Origin: Streptomyces sp. WM6378
GTDB taxonomy: Bacteria; Actinomycetota; Actinomycetes; Streptomycetales; Streptomycetaceae
Direction of reading: 5' to 3'
DNA: 64,000 nucleotides
Assembly (NCBI RefSeq): GCF_001279695.1
Contig: NZ_LGDD01000317.1
Location: forward strand, 62,001-126,000
Under the pieces are notes generated by a model. It was not told the DNA's origin. It saw only the letters and a list, made by a program, of their open reading frames with translations, and did no database searches. Both the position numbers and the translations under genes were made by a program. This document shows, piece by piece, positions 30,685 to 40,098 of the stretch (its first letter is position 1; the number at the start of each line of letters is the position of its first letter).

Positions 30685-31632
30685 GTGACGGCCGTCGAGT
30701 CCCGACCCGCAGGGGTCATCTTGACTCCCAGCCCGGGGGGCCATCGGCCATTCGGGGCCCGCGTCAAGGCCTTTGTGATGCTGACCAAGCCGCGGATCAT
30801 CGAACTGCTCCTCATCACCACCATTCCGGTGATGTTCCTGGCGGAGCAGGGCGTTCCTCCGCTGTGGCTGGTGTTCACCACCACCCTTGGCGGTTACCTC
30901 TCCGCGGGTGGCGCAAACGCGCTGAACATGTACATCGACCGCGACATCGACGCGCTGATGGACCGCACCTCCCAGCGTCCGCTGGTGACCGGCATGGTCT
31001 CGCCGCGCGAGTGCCTGGTCTTCGGCCTCTCGCTGGCCGTCGTCTCGACCCTGTGGTTCGGCCTGCTGGTCAACTGGCTCTCGGCGGCCCTGTCGCTGGG
31101 CGCGCTGCTCTTCTACGTCGTCGTGTACACGATGATCCTCAAGCGCCGGACCTCGCAGAACATCGTGTGGGGCGGCATCGCGGGCTGCCTGCCGGTGCTG
31201 ATCGGCTGGTCCTCGGTCACGAACTCGATGTCGTGGGCGCCGATCATCCTGTTCCTCGTCATGTTCTTCTGGACGCCGCCGCACTACTACCCGCTGTCCA
31301 TGAAGGTCAAGGAGGACTACGCGCGGGTCGGCGTGCCGATGCTGCCGGTGGTCGCCTCCAACAAGGTCGTGGCCCGCCACATCGTCCTCTACAGCTGGGT
31401 GATGGTCGCCGTCTCGCTGCTGCTCACCCCGCTCGGCTACACCGGCTGGTTCTACACGGCCGTGGCGCTGGCCTCCGGCGGCTGGTGGCTGTGGGAGGCG
31501 CACGCGCTGCAGAACCGCGCCAAGTCCGAGGCGACCGGCACCAAGCTGAAGGAGATGCGGCTGTTCCACTGGTCGATCACCTATGTGTCGCTGCTGTTCG
31601 TGGCCGTCGCGGTGGACCCGTTCCTGCGCTGA
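30685..31632 (+). CDS. ctaB: Protohaem IX farnesyltransferase (haem O synthase)
   Basis: Membrane prenyltransferase that makes haem O for cytochrome oxidase, 315 aa with about nine membrane segments. The prenyl-diphosphate binding motif is [15 protein letters not shown], with the family signature at [13 protein letters not shown] near the N-terminus. The GTG at 30685 has AGGGG 5 nt upstream; a GTG two codons earlier has no spacing. It ends at a strong hairpin. Its partner ctaA is 1.6 kb away on the other strand. Confidence 0.96.
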   Translation: MTAVESRPAGVILTPSPGGHRPFGARVKAFVMLTKPRIIELLLITTIPVMFLAEQGVPPLWLVFTTTLGGYLSAGGANALNMYIDRDIDALMDRTSQRPLVTGMVSPRECLVFGLSLAVVSTLWFGLLVNWLSAALSLGALLFYVVVYTMILKRRTSQNIVWGGIAGCLPVLIGWSSVTNSMSWAPIILFLVMFFWTPPHYYPLSMKVKEDYARVGVPMLPVVASNKVVARHIVLYSWVMVAVSLLLTPLGYTGWFYTAVALASGGWWLWEAHALQNRAKSEATGTKLKEMRLFHWSITYVSLLFVAVAVDPFLR

Positions 31633-31652
31633 CCACACCGTTGACGCGGCAA

Positions 31653-31682
31653 AGGGGCCAGTGGCGCAAGCCACTGGCCCCT
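31653..31682 (+). terminator. Terminator after ctaB
   Basis: AGGGGCCAGTGGC (31653-31665) and GCCACTGGCCCCT (31670-31682) form a 13-bp perfect stem with a GCAA tetraloop. Confidence 0.92.
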
Positions 31683-31721
31683 CTTGTCGCTCCCGGGGCT
31701 ACCCGCTAGTAGCATCGCGGC

Positions 31722-32063
31722 ATGGCAGACACCCAGGTTGACGAGAAGCAGGCCGCCAAGGCCGAACGGCGGGCGGACAAGCTGGCCCGGCAGATCGGCT
31801 CCTTCGCCAAGGAGCACGGCGGCGCCGAGGGGCAGATCGCGTACATCGGCCAGCGCGGCGCCCGCATCGTGCTCGTCGGCGAGGACGGCGGCTGGGGCGA
31901 CCTCGTGGCCCCGAGTCACGCCGTCGCGCGGAGCGCGGTCGAGAAGTCCGGGATCACCGTCCACGAGGACTTCGACGGGGAGTTCGCGGCCAAGGTGAAG
32001 ACCGGCCCGTACGAGTGGACCCGCATGGCCGGCATTCAGCTCGGCGGCCCGAAGAACGGCTGA
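31722..32063 (+). CDS. Conserved hypothetical protein, 113 aa
   Basis: A small soluble protein with a charged N-terminus (VDEKQAAKAERRADKLARQIGSFAKEH in part) and a mixed alpha/beta remainder (RIVLVGEDGGWGDLV, WTRMAGIQLGG). I do not recognise a domain. A CTAGTAGCAT sequence about 20 nt upstream may be its -10, giving a short leader. It has the codon use of the neighbouring genes and is likely real. The next gene starts after 77 nt containing a long stem-loop. Confidence 0.75.
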   Translation: MADTQVDEKQAAKAERRADKLARQIGSFAKEHGGAEGQIAYIGQRGARIVLVGEDGGWGDLVAPSHAVARSAVEKSGITVHEDFDGEFAAKVKTGPYEWTRMAGIQLGGPKNG

Positions 32064-32084
32064 GCGGCCCGCCGAGCAACACCG

Positions 32085-32142
32085 ATCCGGGGCTCACCCG
32101 TTAGGAGTGGTGGAATCGCGTCCACCGCTGGGAGCCCCGGAT
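32085..32142 (+). promoter_or_regulatory. Stem-loop enclosing the start of the amidohydrolase gene
   Basis: ATCCGGGGCTC (32085-32095) is perfectly complementary to GAGCCCCGGAT (32132-32142). The right arm covers part of the GGGAG ribosome site (32130-32134) and the AT of the ATG at 32141. Inside, AGTGGTGGA (32106-32114) pairs with TCCACCGCT (32121-32129) with one G-T pair. It may end the upstream transcript or hold back translation of the downstream gene. Confidence 0.6.
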
Positions 32143-33229
32143 GATCGACACCCCGACCCTGGTGGACCAGTACTGCCACGGGGTCCTGCGCACCGAGCTG
32201 GGCCTGGGCACCTTCGAGACGGCGCTCGGCCGCACCGGAACCCTGCCCGCGACCGGCACCACGTTCTTCGACACCCAGACCGGCTTCGCCGTACGCCGCT
32301 GGTGCCCCCCGCTCCTCGGCCTCGAACCGCACTGCCCCCCGGCCCGCTATCTGGCCCGCCGTCGTGAACTCGGCGTACTCGAATCGGGCAGGCGCCTGCT
32401 GCGGGGCTCCGGGATCTCCACGTATCTGGTGGACACCGGGCAGCCCGGGGACCTCACTGCCCCGCACGAGATCGCCGCGGCCGGCGCGGCCGACGCCCAC
32501 GAGATCGTCCGCCTCGAACTCCTCGCCGAGCAGGTCGCCGACACCTCCGGCACCGTCGAGTCCTTCCTCGCCAACCTCGCCGAGGCCGTGCACACCTCGG
32601 CCGCCTCCGCCGTCGCCTTCGCCTCGGTGGCGGGCGTGCGCGAAGGGCTCGACCCGGAGCCGCCAGGGCCGGGAGAGGTGCGCGGGGCCGCCGGGCGGTG
32701 GCTGGCGGGCAGACGCAAACACGGGCGCCTGGAGGACCCGGTGCTCCTGCGCCATCTGCTGTGGAGCGCGGTCGCGGCCGGGCGTCCGCTCCAGCTCCAG
32801 GTGGGCATGGCCGACCCGATGCTGCTCGCCGGATTCGCTTCCGCGACGGCCGGGCTCGGCACCGATCTGGTGCTCCTGCACGGCTATCCGTACCACCGCC
32901 AGACCGCCCATCTGGCCAGCGTCCACCCGCATGTGTACGCGGATGTCGGGCCCGCCCTGGTGCGGACGGGGGCGCGGGCGGCCGCAGTGCTCGCGGAGAT
33001 CCTGGAGCTGGCCCCGTTCGGGAAGCTGCTCTACTCCAGCGGGGCGCGCGGGCTGCCCGAACTGCACGTGGTGGGCGCGCGGCTGTTCTCGGAGGCGCTC
33101 AGCCGGGTGCTTGGCGGCTGGGTCGGCGACGGCGCGTGGTCACGCACGGACGCGCAGCGGGTCGCCGGGATGATCGCGGCGGGCAATGCCCGCCGCGTCT
33201 ACGGACTGTCAGGCGTGGCTGAGCGCTGA
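32141..33229 (+). CDS. Amidohydrolase-family protein
   Basis: A 362-aa cytosolic protein with TIM-barrel character: VDQYCHGVLR near the N-terminus (in place of the metal-binding HxH of the family, only one His is visible there), QLQVGMAD, LVLLHGYPYHRQTAHLASVHPHVYADVG, and FGKLLYSSGARGLPELHVVGARLF near the end, matching the late strands of amidohydrolase-2 proteins. Substrate unknown; members of this type often sit near glutamine-synthetase-like genes, but none is here. Its ribosome site and start lie in a stem-loop. The 3' end overlaps that of ctaA by 21 bp, tail to tail. Confidence 0.8.
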   Translation: MIDTPTLVDQYCHGVLRTELGLGTFETALGRTGTLPATGTTFFDTQTGFAVRRWCPPLLGLEPHCPPARYLARRRELGVLESGRRLLRGSGISTYLVDTGQPGDLTAPHEIAAAGAADAHEIVRLELLAEQVADTSGTVESFLANLAEAVHTSAASAVAFASVAGVREGLDPEPPGPGEVRGAAGRWLAGRRKHGRLEDPVLLRHLLWSAVAAGRPLQLQVGMADPMLLAGFASATAGLGTDLVLLHGYPYHRQTAHLASVHPHVYADVGPALVRTGARAAAVLAEILELAPFGKLLYSSGARGLPELHVVGARLFSEALSRVLGGWVGDGAWSRTDAQRVAGMIAAGNARRVYGLSGVAER

Positions 33230-34204
33230 GTCGGACCGCGCCGGGACCTCGGCCGAGATCACCGGGCGCTCACGCAGCGAGAGCAGGACGCGCAGCACCG
33301 CGATCCACACCAGGCACGAGCCGAACATGTGCAGGCCGACCAGGATCTCGGGCGTCTTCAAGAAGTACTGGACGTAACCGATCACACCCTGGCCCATGAG
33401 CACCAGGAACAGATCGCGGGCCCGGGCGCGCGGCCCGGCCGGGGCGTCGACGGCCTTCAGGACGAACCAGAGCGCGACGGCCAGCGCCACGACGACCCAC
33501 GCGAGGTCCGCGTGCAGCTGCGTGATCATCGTCCAGTCGAGCGGGATGCGCGGCACGTCCTTGGAGTCGCCGGGGTGCCGCCCGGTGCCGGTCACGACCG
33601 TGCCGACCGCGATCAGCGCGGCGGAGGCTGCCACCAGGAGCCAGGTCAGCTGCACAACCGCCTTGCCCACCAAGGGCCTTGGCGCGCCGTCGCCCTCCTG
33701 GGCGCGCTGCCAGGTGACCACCGCGACCGCGATGAGCGCGCTGGAGAGCAGGAAGTGGGCGGCCACCGTGTACGGGTTGAGGCCGACCAGGACGACGATG
33801 CCGCCCAGGACCGCGTTGCCCATGACCACCCAGAACTGCACCCAGCCGAGCCGGGTCAGCGGGCGTCGCCAGGGCTTCGCCGAGCGGGCGGCGATGATCG
33901 CCCAGCCGACCGCGGCGCACAGCACGTACGTCAGCATCCGGTTGGTGAACTCGATCGCGCCGCGGAAGCCCATCTCGCTGGTGGCGGTCAGGCTGTCGCT
34001 GGTGCACTTGGGCCAGGTGGGGCAGCCGAGCCCGGAGCCGGTGAGCCGGACCGCGCCGCCGGTCACCACGATGGCGACGGACATGACGAGGGCGGCAAGG
34101 GCCGCGCGCCGCACGATCGTTGGGGAGGCGGTCCACCGCTCCGCGATGTAGAGGAGCGGATTGCGGGCCGCCGCTGTCACATCGGCACGGGTCACTTTCG
34201 GCAT
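33209..34204 (-). CDS. ctaA: Haem A synthase
   Basis: Membrane oxidase converting haem O to haem A, 331 aa with about eight membrane segments. VVTGGAVRLTGSGLGCPTWPKC is the recognisable first block (cysteine pair in the outer loop), with conserved haem-ligand histidines in AAHFLLS, QLHADLAW and GLHMFGS. I chose the ATG at 34204, preceded by GATAGGG; an ATG ten codons upstream has no ribosome site. Probably cotranscribed with the ABC exporter genes just upstream. Confidence 0.95.
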   Translation of the reverse strand: MPKVTRADVTAAARNPLLYIAERWTASPTIVRRAALAALVMSVAIVVTGGAVRLTGSGLGCPTWPKCTSDSLTATSEMGFRGAIEFTNRMLTYVLCAAVGWAIIAARSAKPWRRPLTRLGWVQFWVVMGNAVLGGIVVLVGLNPYTVAAHFLLSSALIAVAVVTWQRAQEGDGAPRPLVGKAVVQLTWLLVAASAALIAVGTVVTGTGRHPGDSKDVPRIPLDWTMITQLHADLAWVVVALAVALWFVLKAVDAPAGPRARARDLFLVLMGQGVIGYVQYFLKTPEILVGLHMFGSCLVWIAVLRVLLSLRERPVISAEVPARSDSALSHA

Positions 34205-34277
34205 GCGCCCTATCGTAGGCGCCCGTTTGTGCATGTTTTCACGAGGGGGGTCCGCCCGGCCGGGCCGAGCCCCCGGC

Positions 34278-35041
34278 CTACTCCCAGCGGAAGAACTTCG
34301 CCGCCGCGCCGAGGCCGAGGACGGCCCACACCGCGAGGATCCCGAGGTCCCCCCACGGCATCGACGCGCCGTCCCGGAGAACGTCGCGCAGCCCGTCGGA
34401 GAGGGCCGAGATGGGGAGCAGGTTCAGCGCGGACTGCACGCCGCCGGGGAACTTGTCCATCGGCACGATCACCCCGCCGGCCACGAGCAGCAGCAGGAAC
34501 ACCAGGTTGGCGGCGGCCAGCGTCGCCTCGGCCTTCAGCGTGCCGGCCATGAGCAGCCCGAGCCCCGAGAACGCGGCGGTGCCCAGCACCAGGAGGAGCA
34601 GCACCGCGAGCGGGTTGCCGTGCGGGGACCAGCCGAGCGCGAAGGCGATGACCGTGAGCAGGACGACCTGGAGCACCTCGGTGACGAGGACGGCCAGCGT
34701 CTTCGACGTCATCAGCGCCCAGCGCGGCAGCGGCGAGGCGCCGAGCCGCTTGAGCACCCCGTACCGCCGCTCGAAGCCGGTCGCGATGGCCTGGCCCGTG
34801 AACGCGGTCGACATCACGGCGAGCGCGAGAACGCCGGGCGTGAGGAAGTCGACGGACTTGCCCTTCCCGGTGTCGATGATGTCGACGGTCGAGAACAGCA
34901 CGAGCAGCAGACTCGGGATGATCACGGTGAGCAGCAGCTGCTCGCCGTTGCGCAGCAGCATCCGCGTCTCCAGGGCGGTCTGCGCCCCGATCATCCGCCC
35001 CAGCGGAGCCGCCCCCGGCTTCGGCGCGTACGTACCGGCGC

Positions 35042-35045
<4 letters not shown>
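34278..35045 (-). CDS. ABC transporter permease (ABC-2 type)
   Basis: A 255-aa membrane protein with six hydrophobic segments and the ABC-2 look: ALETRMLLRNGEQLLLTVIIP at the start and TGFERRYGVLKRLGASPLPR in the middle loop. The ATG overlaps the stop of the ATPase gene (ATGA at 35042-35045). Exports an unknown substrate; the link to ctaA suggests a role in cytochrome oxidase biogenesis, by inference. Confidence 0.9.
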
Positions 35046-35968
<923 letters not shown>

Positions 35969-36079
35969 GACCGGCAAGTCTAGGCGGGGTACAAGGTCCC
36001 TCCGGCGCGGGGGCCCGGGTCCCCACACCGGTGACCTTTTCGGACGGTCGCGGTCGTTTGCGGACCGTAGCGTCGAAGG

Positions 36080-36870
36080 GTGATAACCCTCGCGGAGAAC
36101 GTCGAAGAGACCACGGGACAGGCCGCCCACAAGGCGCACGACCTGGGGAATCCGCCGCGCTACTTCGTCTCCGCGATGCTGGCGGGCGCCTACATCGGGA
36201 TCGGCGAGGTGCTGCTGCTCGTCGCGATCTCGCCGTTCGTCGCCGCGCACTCGGCGGCGACCAGGCTGCTCGAAGGGGCGGTCTTCCCGATCGCTCTGAC
36301 GATCGTGATGTTCGCCGGGGCGCAGCTCTTCACCTCCAACGTGTTGGTGATGCTGATGGGCGCCCTGTCGGGGCGTACGGGGCCGAAGGACCTGGTGGCG
36401 AGCTGGGGGCTCTCGCTTGCCGGGAACCTCGCCGGGGCGCTGGCCTTCGGCGCGATGGTGCACGCCTCGGGGGTCACCTCGGCCGGCTCGGCCCGCGCGA
36501 TGCTCGCCGAGATGCTGGCCGCGAAGAACGCGCTGGACGGCGGGCAGCTGTTCTGGCGGGCGGTGCTCTGCAACATGCTGGTCTGCCTGGGCATCTGGAT
36601 GTTCTCGCGGGCCAAGGGGGACGGCGCGAAGGTCTTCGTGCTGTGGCTGCCGGTGCTTGTGTTCGTGGCCGTGGGCTTCGAGCACTGCGTGGCCAACATG
36701 GCGCTGTTCGGCCTCGGCGTCTTCGAGGGGAGCGCGAGCTTCGGGGAACTAGCGCGAGCTTCGGGGAACTGCTGCGGAACCTGGCGTTCACCGTGCCGGG
36801 GAACATCGTCGGCGGCGGGGCCCTGGTGGCGGGGACGTACTGGTTCACCAGCGGGTCGCGCCGGGCCTGA
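36080..36870 (+). pseudogene. Formate/nitrite transporter-family channel, frameshifted by a 20-bp tandem duplication
   Basis: Reads as a FocA/NirC-type pentameric channel subunit: NPPRYFVSAMLAGAYIGIGE at residues ~25-44, then repeated membrane segments and GFEHCVANMALFGLG. After residue 223 the frame is lost because AGCGCGAGCTTCGGGGAACT at 36731-36750 is repeated exactly at 36751-36770. With one copy removed the gene runs without interruption to the TGA at 36868-36870 as a 256-aa protein ending in LAFTVPGNIVGGGALVAGTYW plus a short basic tail. As written, translation would leave the last membrane segment and run on to 37783 through sequence antisense to the next gene. Either a true mutation, a reversible slippage, or an assembly error. 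The GTG start at 36080 lacks a clear ribosome site; TAGCGT at 36068-36073 suggests a leaderless message. Confidence 0.85.
36731..36770. repeat. 20-bp perfect tandem duplication
   Basis: Two adjacent identical copies of AGCGCGAGCTTCGGGGAACT. Twenty is not a multiple of three, so one extra copy shifts the channel gene out of frame. Confidence 0.97.
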
Positions 36871-36889
36871 GCGCCTGGGTCCTACTGCC

Positions 36890-37693
36890 TCACTCCTCGC
36901 GCGGGCGGTGGATCGCCAGCCACCGCTCGGCATAGGCGACCGCGTCCCGGACCGGGAACAGGCGAGCGGCGGCGGCGCCCACCGTGCCCCGCACCACCTC
37001 CCGGTCCCGCTCGAAGTCCGCGCCCAGCTCGTCGAAGCGCTCGCTCGTGATGGACGTGTCCCGGACGGTCAGCCACTTCCGGCCCTCGGGAGCCGTCGCC
37101 GCGAAGGAGACCTCCGCCAGCGGCCCCGGTATCCGGTATTCCGCCAGGTGGAAGGACGTACACGAGTCGTACCCCGCGCCGAGCAGCAGCACTCGGGCGC
37201 CCGCGTCCTCCAGGCGGGCCAGTGGGCTGCGCTCGCCGAGGCGGCAGTCGAGGGCGTGGCCCTCGGTGATCCGCGCCGCGCCCGGGCCGACCGCCGCGAA
37301 GGAGGTCTGCGGATGGGCGCTGCGCAGGGCGCCCGGCCAGGTGCGGACGGCCTCCGGGATCACCCCGATGCCCCGGCTCGGCGTGGTCAGCGGGTCGTAG
37401 GCCGGCGTCGTGGCCCGGATCTCCTCCCACCACTCCTCGGGCACCGGAGGGCGCCCCCAGTGCGCGGGGTCGGAGTTGTCGCCGGAGTGCGTGGGGACCA
37501 CGAGCGTGCCCGTTTCGCCCAATGTGTCGAAAAATGCCTGAACGACCGCGACGGCGCCTCCGCAGACCCAGCCGAGCGACTTCAGGGAGGAGTGCACGAG
37601 GAGGGTCTCGCCGGGTCGTACCCCGAGCTCGCGCAGGTCCTCGGCGAGCGAGCCGCGCGTACACAAAGGGCCGGTCACAGGGGGTGTGGGCAT
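36890..37693 (-). CDS. AAC(3)-family aminoglycoside N-acetyltransferase-like protein
   Basis: A 267-aa protein with the AAC(3)/antibiotic N-acetyltransferase fold: LLVHSSLKSLGWVCGG (residues ~31-46), GTLVVPTHSGDNSDP, and SFAAVGPGAARITEGH with the conserved HP / HALDC region. Family enzymes acetylate the 3-amino group of aminoglycosides, but many chromosomal actinomycete members act on other substrates, so resistance should not be assumed. ATG at 37693. Divergent from sufR across a region with an iron-box-like element and an inverted repeat. Confidence 0.85.
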   Translation of the reverse strand: MPTPPVTGPLCTRGSLAEDLRELGVRPGETLLVHSSLKSLGWVCGGAVAVVQAFFDTLGETGTLVVPTHSGDNSDPAHWGRPPVPEEWWEEIRATTPAYDPLTTPSRGIGVIPEAVRTWPGALRSAHPQTSFAAVGPGAARITEGHALDCRLGERSPLARLEDAGARVLLLGAGYDSCTSFHLAEYRIPGPLAEVSFAATAPEGRKWLTVRDTSITSERFDELGADFERDREVVRGTVGAAAARLFPVRDAVAYAERWLAIHRPREE

Positions 37694-37743
37694 AGCAGAG
37701 GAGTCTGCCGGAACCCCGTTCGAGGGGCCACCGAATTCACGGT

Positions 37744-37768
37744 GAAACGATCGATCAAAGATCGTTTC
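37744..37768. promoter_or_regulatory. Inverted repeat upstream of the AAC(3)-like gene
   Basis: GAAACGATC (37744-37752) and GATCGTTTC (37760-37768) are perfect 9-bp arms around 7 nt. It is nearer the AAC(3)-like start (37693) than sufR, and is AT-rich for this genome. Confidence 0.5.
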
Positions 37769-37779
37769 CGCAGGTCAGC

Positions 37780-37798
37780 TTAGGTATGCCTAAGTGAT
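37780..37798. promoter_or_regulatory. Iron-box-like element upstream of sufR
   Basis: TTAGGTATGCCTAAGTGAT matches the DtxR/IdeR/DmdR consensus TWAGGTWAGSCTWACCTWA at 14 of 19 positions, 13 of the first 14. The sequence also contains a tight palindrome CTTAGG-TATG-CCTAAG (37779-37794) whose spacing is shorter than the classical box. Confidence 0.5.
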
Positions 37799-37852
37799 GC
37801 ACCGCACCGGCCGGTGATCGGGACGTGGGTTGTCAGGCTCTGAGGAATTACG

Positions 37853-37866
37853 CAACAATGGCGTTG
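37853..37866. promoter_or_regulatory. SufR operator, CAAC-N6-GTTG
   Basis: CAAC at 37853-37856, AATGGC, GTTG at 37863-37866. From memory this is the 14-bp motif to which Streptomyces SufR binds to repress the suf operon. It overlaps the first base of the sufR start codon. A TTGTCA at 37830-37835 would place the -10 within or next to it, so binding should block the promoter. Confidence 0.75.
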
Positions 37867-38618
37867 TGAAAAACATCGGCGAGGCTCCGCAGGAGGAACT
37901 CGCGACCGGTGAGCGGTCCACCCGCAACCGGGTCGCGCGATCCATCCTGGACCACGGGCCCTCGACCGCCCTGGACCTCGCGAACCGCCTCGGCCTCACC
38001 CAGGCCGCCGTCCGCCGCCACCTCGACGCGCTGGTCGCCGACGAGGTCGTGGCACCGCGCGAACAGCGCGTGTACGGGGCGCGGACCCGCGGCCGACCGG
38101 CCAAGGTCTTCGCGCTCACCGACTGCGGCCGGGACGCCTTCGAGCAGTCCTACGACAAGCTCGCCGTGGACGCCCTGCACTGGATCGAGCAGTCGGCGGG
38201 CGGCGGCGCGGCCGGCGAGGAAGCCGTCGCGGCGTTCGCCCGGGCCCGCATCGAGGCTCAAGCGGGGGCGTACAGGGACGCGATCGAGGCCGTACAGCCT
38301 GAAGAGCGCACCCAAGCCCTGGCCAAGGCCTTGAGCGCCGACGGGTACGCTGCTACGGCGCGCAGCGCGCCCCTTCCGCAGCGGGGTGAGCAGCTGTGCC
38401 AGCACCACTGCCCGGTCGCCCACGCCGCCGAGCGGTACCCGCAGCTGTGCGAGGCGGAGACGGAGTTCTTCTCCCGCCTCTTGGGAACGCACGTGCAGCG
38501 CCTGGCGACCATCGCCCACGGCGACGGCGTCTGCACCACGTTCATCCCGCACGGCGCGCCACCACAGACCACACATCAGCAAGCATCTGCAAGCACGGCC
38601 GGGAGGAACCCCGCATGA
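37866..38618 (+). CDS. sufR: SUF operon repressor SufR
   Basis: Iron-sulfur-sensing repressor of the suf operon, 250 aa. Winged helix-turn-helix at residues ~20-85 ([40 protein letters not shown]) and a C-terminal cysteine motif [22 protein letters not shown] that supplies cluster ligands. I chose the GTG at 37866, giving [11 protein letters not shown]; a TTG at 37830 is in frame but extends past the operator. Its stop overlaps the sufB start (ATGA). Likely represses itself and all genes to sufT when clusters are plentiful. Confidence 0.93.
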   Translation: MKNIGEAPQEELATGERSTRNRVARSILDHGPSTALDLANRLGLTQAAVRRHLDALVADEVVAPREQRVYGARTRGRPAKVFALTDCGRDAFEQSYDKLAVDALHWIEQSAGGGAAGEEAVAAFARARIEAQAGAYRDAIEAVQPEERTQALAKALSADGYAATARSAPLPQRGEQLCQHHCPVAHAAERYPQLCEAETEFFSRLLGTHVQRLATIAHGDGVCTTFIPHGAPPQTTHQQASASTAGRNPA

Positions 38619-40036
38619 CTCTCCCCACGGAGACTGCCCACCCTGAGCTCGAAGGCCTGGGCACGTACGAATACGGCTGGGCCGACTCCGACGCGGCCGG
38701 CGCCGCTGCCAAGCGCGGTCTTTCCGAGGCTGTCGTGCGCGACATCTCGCAGAAGAAGAACGAGCCCGAGTGGATGCTGAAGCTGCGCCTCAAGGGACTG
38801 CGGCTCTTCGACAAGAAGCCCATGCCGAACTGGGGCTCCGACCTCTCCGGCATCGACTTCGACAACATCAAGTACTTCGTCCGGTCGACGGAGAAGCAGG
38901 CGGAGTCCTGGGAGGACCTGCCCGAGGACATCAAGAACACGTACGACAAGCTCGGCATCCCCGAGGCGGAGAAGCAGCGCCTCGTCGCGGGCGTCGCGGC
39001 CCAGTACGAGTCCGAGGTCGTCTACCACCAGATCCGTGAGGACCTGGAGGAGCAGGGCGTCATCTTCCTCGACACCGACACCGCGCTGAAGGAGCACCCG
39101 GAGCTCTTCCAGGAGTACTTCGGCACGGTCATCCCGGTCGGCGACAACAAGTTCGCGTCGCTGAACACCGCGGTGTGGTCGGGCGGCTCGTTCATCTACG
39201 TGCCCAAGGGTGTCCACGTCGACATCCCGCTGCAGGCCTACTTCCGCATCAACACGGAGAACATGGGCCAGTTCGAGCGGACGCTGATCATCGTCGACGA
39301 GGACGCCTACGTCCACTACGTCGAGGGCTGCACCGCCCCGATCTACTCCTCGGACTCGCTGCACAGCGCCGTCGTCGAGATCATCGTCAAGAAGGGCGGC
39401 CGCTGCCGCTACACGACGATCCAGAACTGGTCGAACAACGTCTACAACCTGGTCACCAAGCGCGCCGTGGCGTACGAGGGCGCGACCATGGAGTGGATCG
39501 ACGGCAACATCGGTTCCAAGGTCACCATGAAGTACCCGGCCGTCTACCTGATGGGCGAGCACGCCAAGGGCGAGACGCTCTCCATCGCGTTCGCGGGCGA
39601 GGGCCAGCACCAGGACGCCGGCTCCAAGATGGTCCACATGGCGCCGAACACCTCCTCCAACATCGTCTCCAAGTCGGTGGCGCGAGGCGGCGGCCGCACC
39701 TCCTACCGAGGCCTCGTCGAGATCGGCGAGGGCGCCCACGGCTCCAAGTCGAACGTGCTCTGCGACGCGCTCCTGGTCGACACGATCTCGCGCTCGGACA
39801 CGTACCCCTACGTGGACGTCCGCGAGGACGACGTCTCCATGGGCCACGAGGCGACCGTCTCCAAGGTCTCCGAGGACCAGCTCTTCTACCTGATGAGCCG
39901 CGGTCTGACCGAGTTCGAGGCGATGGCGATGATCGTGCGCGGCTTCGTCGAGCCGATCGCCAAGGAGCTCCCCATGGAGTACGCCCTGGAGCTCAACCGG
40001 CTGATCGAGCTGCAGATGGAGGGCTCGGTCGGATAA
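38615..40036 (+). CDS. sufB: Fe-S cluster assembly scaffold SufB
   Basis: Main scaffold of the SufBCD complex, 473 aa. Long conserved blocks [23 protein letters not shown] (in part), [20 protein letters not shown] with the cluster-assembly cysteine, and [35 protein letters not shown] precedes the ATG at 38615; the open frame upstream belongs to sufR in another frame. sufD follows after 62 nt. Confidence 0.98.
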   Translation: MTLPTETAHPELEGLGTYEYGWADSDAAGAAAKRGLSEAVVRDISQKKNEPEWMLKLRLKGLRLFDKKPMPNWGSDLSGIDFDNIKYFVRSTEKQAESWEDLPEDIKNTYDKLGIPEAEKQRLVAGVAAQYESEVVYHQIREDLEEQGVIFLDTDTALKEHPELFQEYFGTVIPVGDNKFASLNTAVWSGGSFIYVPKGVHVDIPLQAYFRINTENMGQFERTLIIVDEDAYVHYVEGCTAPIYSSDSLHSAVVEIIVKKGGRCRYTTIQNWSNNVYNLVTKRAVAYEGATMEWIDGNIGSKVTMKYPAVYLMGEHAKGETLSIAFAGEGQHQDAGSKMVHMAPNTSSNIVSKSVARGGGRTSYRGLVEIGEGAHGSKSNVLCDALLVDTISRSDTYPYVDVREDDVSMGHEATVSKVSEDQLFYLMSRGLTEFEAMAMIVRGFVEPIAKELPMEYALELNRLIELQMEGSVG

Positions 40037-40098
40037 CGACCGCCCCCCGTACGGCAGTTGAGCAGATTCTGATCTAGGAAGAGAGCACTACGACAGCC

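Noticed and set aside
36890..37693. Calling the AAC(3)-like gene an aminoglycoside resistance gene
   Set aside because: The family assignment is sound but many chromosomal members do not act on aminoglycosides, and no biosynthetic cluster is near.
36771..37783. Extension of the channel protein to 567 aa beyond the duplication
   Set aside because: The extra ~340 residues are the antisense of the AAC(3)-like gene and follow only from the frameshift.
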